Part shown: positions 7,377 through 9,767 of the stretch, in pieces
How positions within the stretch are numbered: position 1 is the first letter of the stretch
Layout: each line of letters opens with the position of its first letter
NCBI GenBank assembly: GCA_003229495.1
Contig: QIEB01000660.1
Coordinates: forward strand, 1-9,767
Direction of reading: 5' to 3'
Source: Flammeovirgaceae bacterium
GTDB taxonomy: Bacteria > Bacteroidota > Bacteroidia > Cytophagales > Cyclobacteriaceae
DNA: 9,767 nucleotides
The notes under the pieces: model-generated
Database searches by the model: none
What the model saw: only the letters and a program-made list of their open reading frames with translations
Told to the model about the DNA's origin: nothing
Program-made: the position numbers and the translations under genes

Positions 7377-7979
7377 ATGAATAAAAAAGGCACACTAATA
7401 AATGTAATTATTACTACCGTTATCACCGTATTGGCTGCCTGCAGTGATGATGGAAACCCTCCACCAGGTTTGGATTGTAACGTTACCGGACCTAGTATAT
7501 CGTTAATGTCAACTCCGAGCCTTTGTGGTGAGGATAATGGTGAAATAGCCCTAACCATAGATGGAGGAACAGGTAATCTAACCGTGAATATCGACCCCCA
7601 ACCGATAGGGATAGAATTTGCTAACAACACCTTTACCTCACTGGAGCCAGGCACTTACACCATCGATGTGGTAGATGCAGACAATTGTAGTTCCAATGCT
7701 ATGGCCACCGTAGCATTCAACGCTGGTAATGTAAGCTATCAAGATAGTGTTGATCCAATTGTTCAAGCAAGGTGTGCAATAGCAGGTTGTCATGTAGCCG
7801 GAACCGGATTACCTGATTACACTATTTTCTCTGTTTTTCAGGCCAGGGCCAATAATGACCCGGGTAATGTTAGACAAAGGTTGAAAATCGATGACATGCC
7901 ACGATCAGGAGACCCTCTATCAGCGGAGGAGAAGGCCGCTATTTTTTGCTGGATTGATGAAGGAGCACAGGATAACTAG
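7377..7979 (+). CDS. Lipoprotein with one SprB-like repeat and a CX4CH cytochrome-like module
   Basis: This 200-residue paralogue of the preceding lipoprotein has a signal peptide with a clear lipobox LAAC (Cys22) followed by SDDG. It has one recognisable SprB-like repeat (about 40-114): SLCGEDNGEIALTIDGG near the start, EPGTYTIDVVDADNC at the end. The C-terminal module (about 118-200) carries ARCAIAGCHVAG with Cys133, Cys138 and His139 in CX4CH spacing, DDMPRSG with Met174, and FCWIDEGAQDN with Cys191. Spacing from the His to the Met is 35 residues against 32 in its two neighbours, so this copy is the most divergent and has an Asp-Met-Pro-Arg in place of Thr-Met-Pro-Pro. It starts 72 bases after the previous gene, in a gap that is AT-rich and includes a weak inverted repeat at 7353-7369. 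Haem binding is inferred from the motif and from conservation between the three copies. Confidence 0.88.
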   Translation: MNKKGTLINVIITTVITVLAACSDDGNPPPGLDCNVTGPSISLMSTPSLCGEDNGEIALTIDGGTGNLTVNIDPQPIGIEFANNTFTSLEPGTYTIDVVDADNCSSNAMATVAFNAGNVSYQDSVDPIVQARCAIAGCHVAGTGLPDYTIFSVFQARANNDPGNVRQRLKIDDMPRSGDPLSAEEKAAIFCWIDEGAQDN

Positions 7980-8038
7980 GGTCAATGGGGGTTTGTAATA
8001 TTGGAGTTGATTAGGTATGATTACTTAGATAGCAGTCT

Positions 8039-8419
8039 ATGGATACAATTTATAAGCGTTCTTTCAAAAATGTGCTTTTATGGGGGTTGGCCGTGATGGT
8101 AATGGCCATTAATTCTTGCGCCTACGAAAGCGAAGATGATTTATTTGGAAGCAACCCTTGTCAACCTGAAATAACCACCTACAGCGATGTAATCAAGCCA
8201 TTTATTGCCAATAACTGTGCTTTATCAAACTGTCATGATGGAAGTAACCCCGCCTTACCCAACTGGGGACTACTGGAAAACGTCCAAACACAGGCGCTAT
8301 TGATTAAAGAACGCACAGGCAATCGTACTATGCCCCCATCAAGTTCCGGTATAGTACTTACAGCCAAACAAATCGATGATATCGCCTGTTGGGTAGATAA
8401 CGGAGCGCAAAATAACTGA
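8039..8419 (+). CDS. Short lipoprotein with CX4CH cytochrome-like module only
   Basis: The 126-residue product is the minimal member of the three-gene series. It has a signal peptide with lipobox INSC (Cys27), a short acidic spacer and then only the C-terminal module, with no SprB-like repeat. The module (about 46-126) has TYSDVIKPFIANNCALSNCH with Cys60, Cys65 and His66 (CX4CH), NRTMPPSS with Met98, and IACWVDNGAQNN with Cys117. It is closer to the first copy than to the second: both have NCHDGSN, a PNW after the haem motif, a 32-residue His-to-Met spacing, and ACWVD near the end. The gene starts 59 bases after the second copy and ends three bases before the YceI gene, so co-transcription with the latter is very likely. 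A small lipid-anchored electron carrier is the simplest reading (inference); bound haem is unproven. Confidence 0.9.
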   Translation: MDTIYKRSFKNVLLWGLAVMVMAINSCAYESEDDLFGSNPCQPEITTYSDVIKPFIANNCALSNCHDGSNPALPNWGLLENVQTQALLIKERTGNRTMPPSSSGIVLTAKQIDDIACWVDNGAQNN

Positions 8420-8422
8420 CTT

Positions 8423-8962
8423 ATGAGAATTTCAGTGATTGCGATAGCATTGTTCATACATACCCAGGCATTAGCTCAGAAATATATATCCACTAGTGCT
8501 ACCGTAGCTTTCTTTTCAGAGGCTATCATTGAGAATATTGAAGCTACTAATATGGAGGCCAGCAGCATTTTTGACTTGTCTACAGGCGAATTAGTTTTTT
8601 CGGTGCCCATCAAGGAATTCGAATTCAAGAAATCCTTAATGAGAAAGCATTTTAATGAGAATTACCTGGATTCGGAAAGATTCCCTAAATCGACCTTCAA
8701 AGGAAAAGTGAGCGGTTTCCAATCCTTGGAAGGAATTTACCAGTCAATAGCAGTGGGTGAGCTTAGCATTCATGGAATAACCCAAAGGATTGAAGTAACC
8801 GGTGAAATTATGGTAGAACAGGACGGTGTCACTCTTAAGGCAAAATTCCCAATATTGCTAAAGGACTATAATATAAAGATCCCCAGAATATTATTTAGTA
8901 ATATAGCTGAATCTGTTGAAGTTAGTATCGAGTTTAATTACAGTCCTTATGCTTCGAACTAG
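8423..8962 (+). CDS. Secreted YceI-family protein
   Basis: YceI-family proteins are eight-stranded lipocalin-like barrels; some bind polyisoprenoids or quinone-like lipids in the periplasm. This 179-residue copy has a signal peptide (1-18, ending ALA before QKY). Recognisable family stretches are FEFKKSLMRKHFNENYLDSE (66-85), FPKSTFKGKV (87-96) and VGELSIHGITQRIEVTGE (111-128). The length is normal for the exported form. It lies three bases after the third CX4CH lipoprotein, and its last 14 bases overlap the start of the DUF5777 barrel gene. The tight spacing indicates translation as a unit. A lipid ligand carrier working with the neighbouring cytochrome-like proteins is plausible, since isoprenoid quinones are redox-active, but the ligand cannot be read from sequence. 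Confidence 0.92.
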   Translation: MRISVIAIALFIHTQALAQKYISTSATVAFFSEAIIENIEATNMEASSIFDLSTGELVFSVPIKEFEFKKSLMRKHFNENYLDSERFPKSTFKGKVSGFQSLEGIYQSIAVGELSIHGITQRIEVTGEIMVEQDGVTLKAKFPILLKDYNIKIPRILFSNIAESVEVSIEFNYSPYASN

Positions 8963-9767
8963 TTGTTTGTTTTTCTGTCTGTTTTGCCTGAAAATCACTC
9001 TATTGGCTCAGGATGATTTGATGGACCTTCTTAATCAGGAAAATGAAGACTCAACTTCAATTGTCTATACAGAGGCTACTTTCAAAAGCAGTCGTGTGAT
9101 CAATGGACACTCTGTGGAGCTAAGAGCTCCTGGTGTAATGGAAGTCTTAATTTCTCACCGCTTTGGTCGGATTAACCAAGGTATTAGTGAATTTTTTGGG
9201 TTGGATGATGCGAACAATCGAATTGGGCTGGAGTTTGGCTTGCTAAAAAATCTCAATGTGGGTATCGGAAGGAGTTCATTTGAAAAGCAATATGATGGAT
9301 TCATTAAGTATCGACTGTTAAGACAACAACAAGGATTGAGAAATATCCCTTTAACGGCTGTTCTTTTTACTAGTATGGCGATTAATAGCTCTGAGGCCCC
9401 TCCAGACCAGGATTGGGATTTTGCAAACCGTACCAGTTACACCTACCAGTTACTACTTGCCAGAAAATTCAATCCTAACTTTTCTTTGCAGCTATCACCA
9501 AGTTTAGTGCATAAAAACCTGGTGAAACGGGAACAGGATGATAATGATATATATGCCTTGGGAATTGGAGCCAGACATAAAATCACCAAACGCCTGGCAG
9601 TCAATTTTGAGTATTTTTATATGTTTAACCCACCAGAGGACCTGGGTTTGCATAACTCATTGTCAATCGGAGTCGACATTGAAACTGGTGGCCATGTATT
9701 TCAATTGCATCTAACCAATAGCCGGGCAATGATAGAGAAAGGATTTATAACAGAAACCACTGGTGAT
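8949..9767 (+). CDS. DUF5777-family outer-membrane beta-barrel protein, C-terminus cut by window edge
   Basis: The frame opens at ATG 8949 inside the YceI gene and stays open for 273 codons to the window end. It has a signal peptide (1-20, ending LLA before QDD). After a short acidic stretch (DDLMDLLNQENED), it shows features I associate with the DUF5777 barrel family of Bacteroidota: TFKSSRVINGHSVE (45-58), ISHRFGRINQG (68-78), FFGLDDANNRIG (82-93), YDGFIKYRLLRQ, SLQLSPSLVHKNL, and near the edge SLSIGVDIETGGHVFQLHLT followed by ITETTGD. Alternating amphipathic strands through the visible part fit an outer-membrane barrel. Relatives usually end a few dozen residues later with a final aromatic strand, so most of the protein is present. 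The 14-base overlap with the YceI gene predicts coupled translation and shared function. Substrate or partner is unknown. Confidence 0.9.
   Translation, partial: MLRTSCLFFCLFCLKITLLAQDDLMDLLNQENEDSTSIVYTEATFKSSRVINGHSVELRAPGVMEVLISHRFGRINQGISEFFGLDDANNRIGLEFGLLKNLNVGIGRSSFEKQYDGFIKYRLLRQQQGLRNIPLTAVLFTSMAINSSEAPPDQDWDFANRTSYTYQLLLARKFNPNFSLQLSPSLVHKNLVKREQDDNDIYALGIGARHKITKRLAVNFEYFYMFNPPEDLGLHNSLSIGVDIETGGHVFQLHLTNSRAMIEKGFITETTGD

Noticed and set aside
7334..7654. 106-codon open frame on the minus strand
   Set aside because: It is antisense to the signal peptide and SprB-like repeat of the second CX4CH lipoprotein, with no recognisable domain; the plus-strand gene has clear features and conserved paralogues.
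6489..7979. Possible gliding-motility adhesin fragments, because of the SprB-like repeats
   Set aside because: The genes are complete with their own signal peptides and a shared C-terminal module. They have no type IX secretion C-terminal domain and are far smaller than SprB, so they are not fragments.

Overview
The window looks like a chromosomal segment from a member of the Bacteroidota, probably order Cytophagales. The evidence is AT-rich DNA, no evident Shine-Dalgarno sites at most starts, and many families typical of that phylum. These are a TPR sensor fused to a SpoIIE-type phosphatase, an ECF sigma factor followed by an N-terminal anti-sigma-like protein carrying an outer-membrane barrel, the 'FPxLTxxxLRxCxLLRxNLSTKE' LuxR-type DNA-binding domain, SprB-like repeats, and a DUF5777 barrel. 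No tRNA, rRNA, insertion sequence or CRISPR array was seen, and no stretch over about 130 bases lacks a gene.

Layout. (1) Positions 1-1893, minus strand: a small lysine-rich lipoprotein followed 19 bases later by a gamma-glutamyltransferase made as a lipoprotein. The transferase runs off the left edge and probably lacks only its last dozen or so residues. (2) Position 1894 to about 2009: a divergent intergenic region. (3) Positions 2010-6462, plus strand: a regulatory block. It holds a TPR/transmembrane/PP2C phosphatase, a hairpin that could be a terminator, an ECF sigma factor, an overlapping cytoplasm-to-barrel protein that is probably its anti-sigma partner, and a short coiled-coil LuxR-type DNA-binding protein. 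(4) Positions 6489-9767, plus strand: an envelope block. Three consecutive lipoproteins end in the same small module with a CX4CH haem-type motif; they carry two, one and zero SprB-like repeats. A secreted YceI-family protein and an overlapping DUF5777 beta-barrel protein, cut by the right edge, follow.

How the parts may work together (inference). Blocks 3 and 4 run in one direction with short gaps, so the sensor phosphatase, sigma/anti-sigma pair and LuxR-type protein could control the envelope block. That block looks like a set of surface or periplasmic mini-cytochrome lipoproteins with a lipid- or quinone-binding YceI protein and an outer-membrane barrel. It would fit redox or electron-transfer work at the outer envelope, but no function is shown directly. 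The CX4CH lipoprotein series is the most unusual item in the window.
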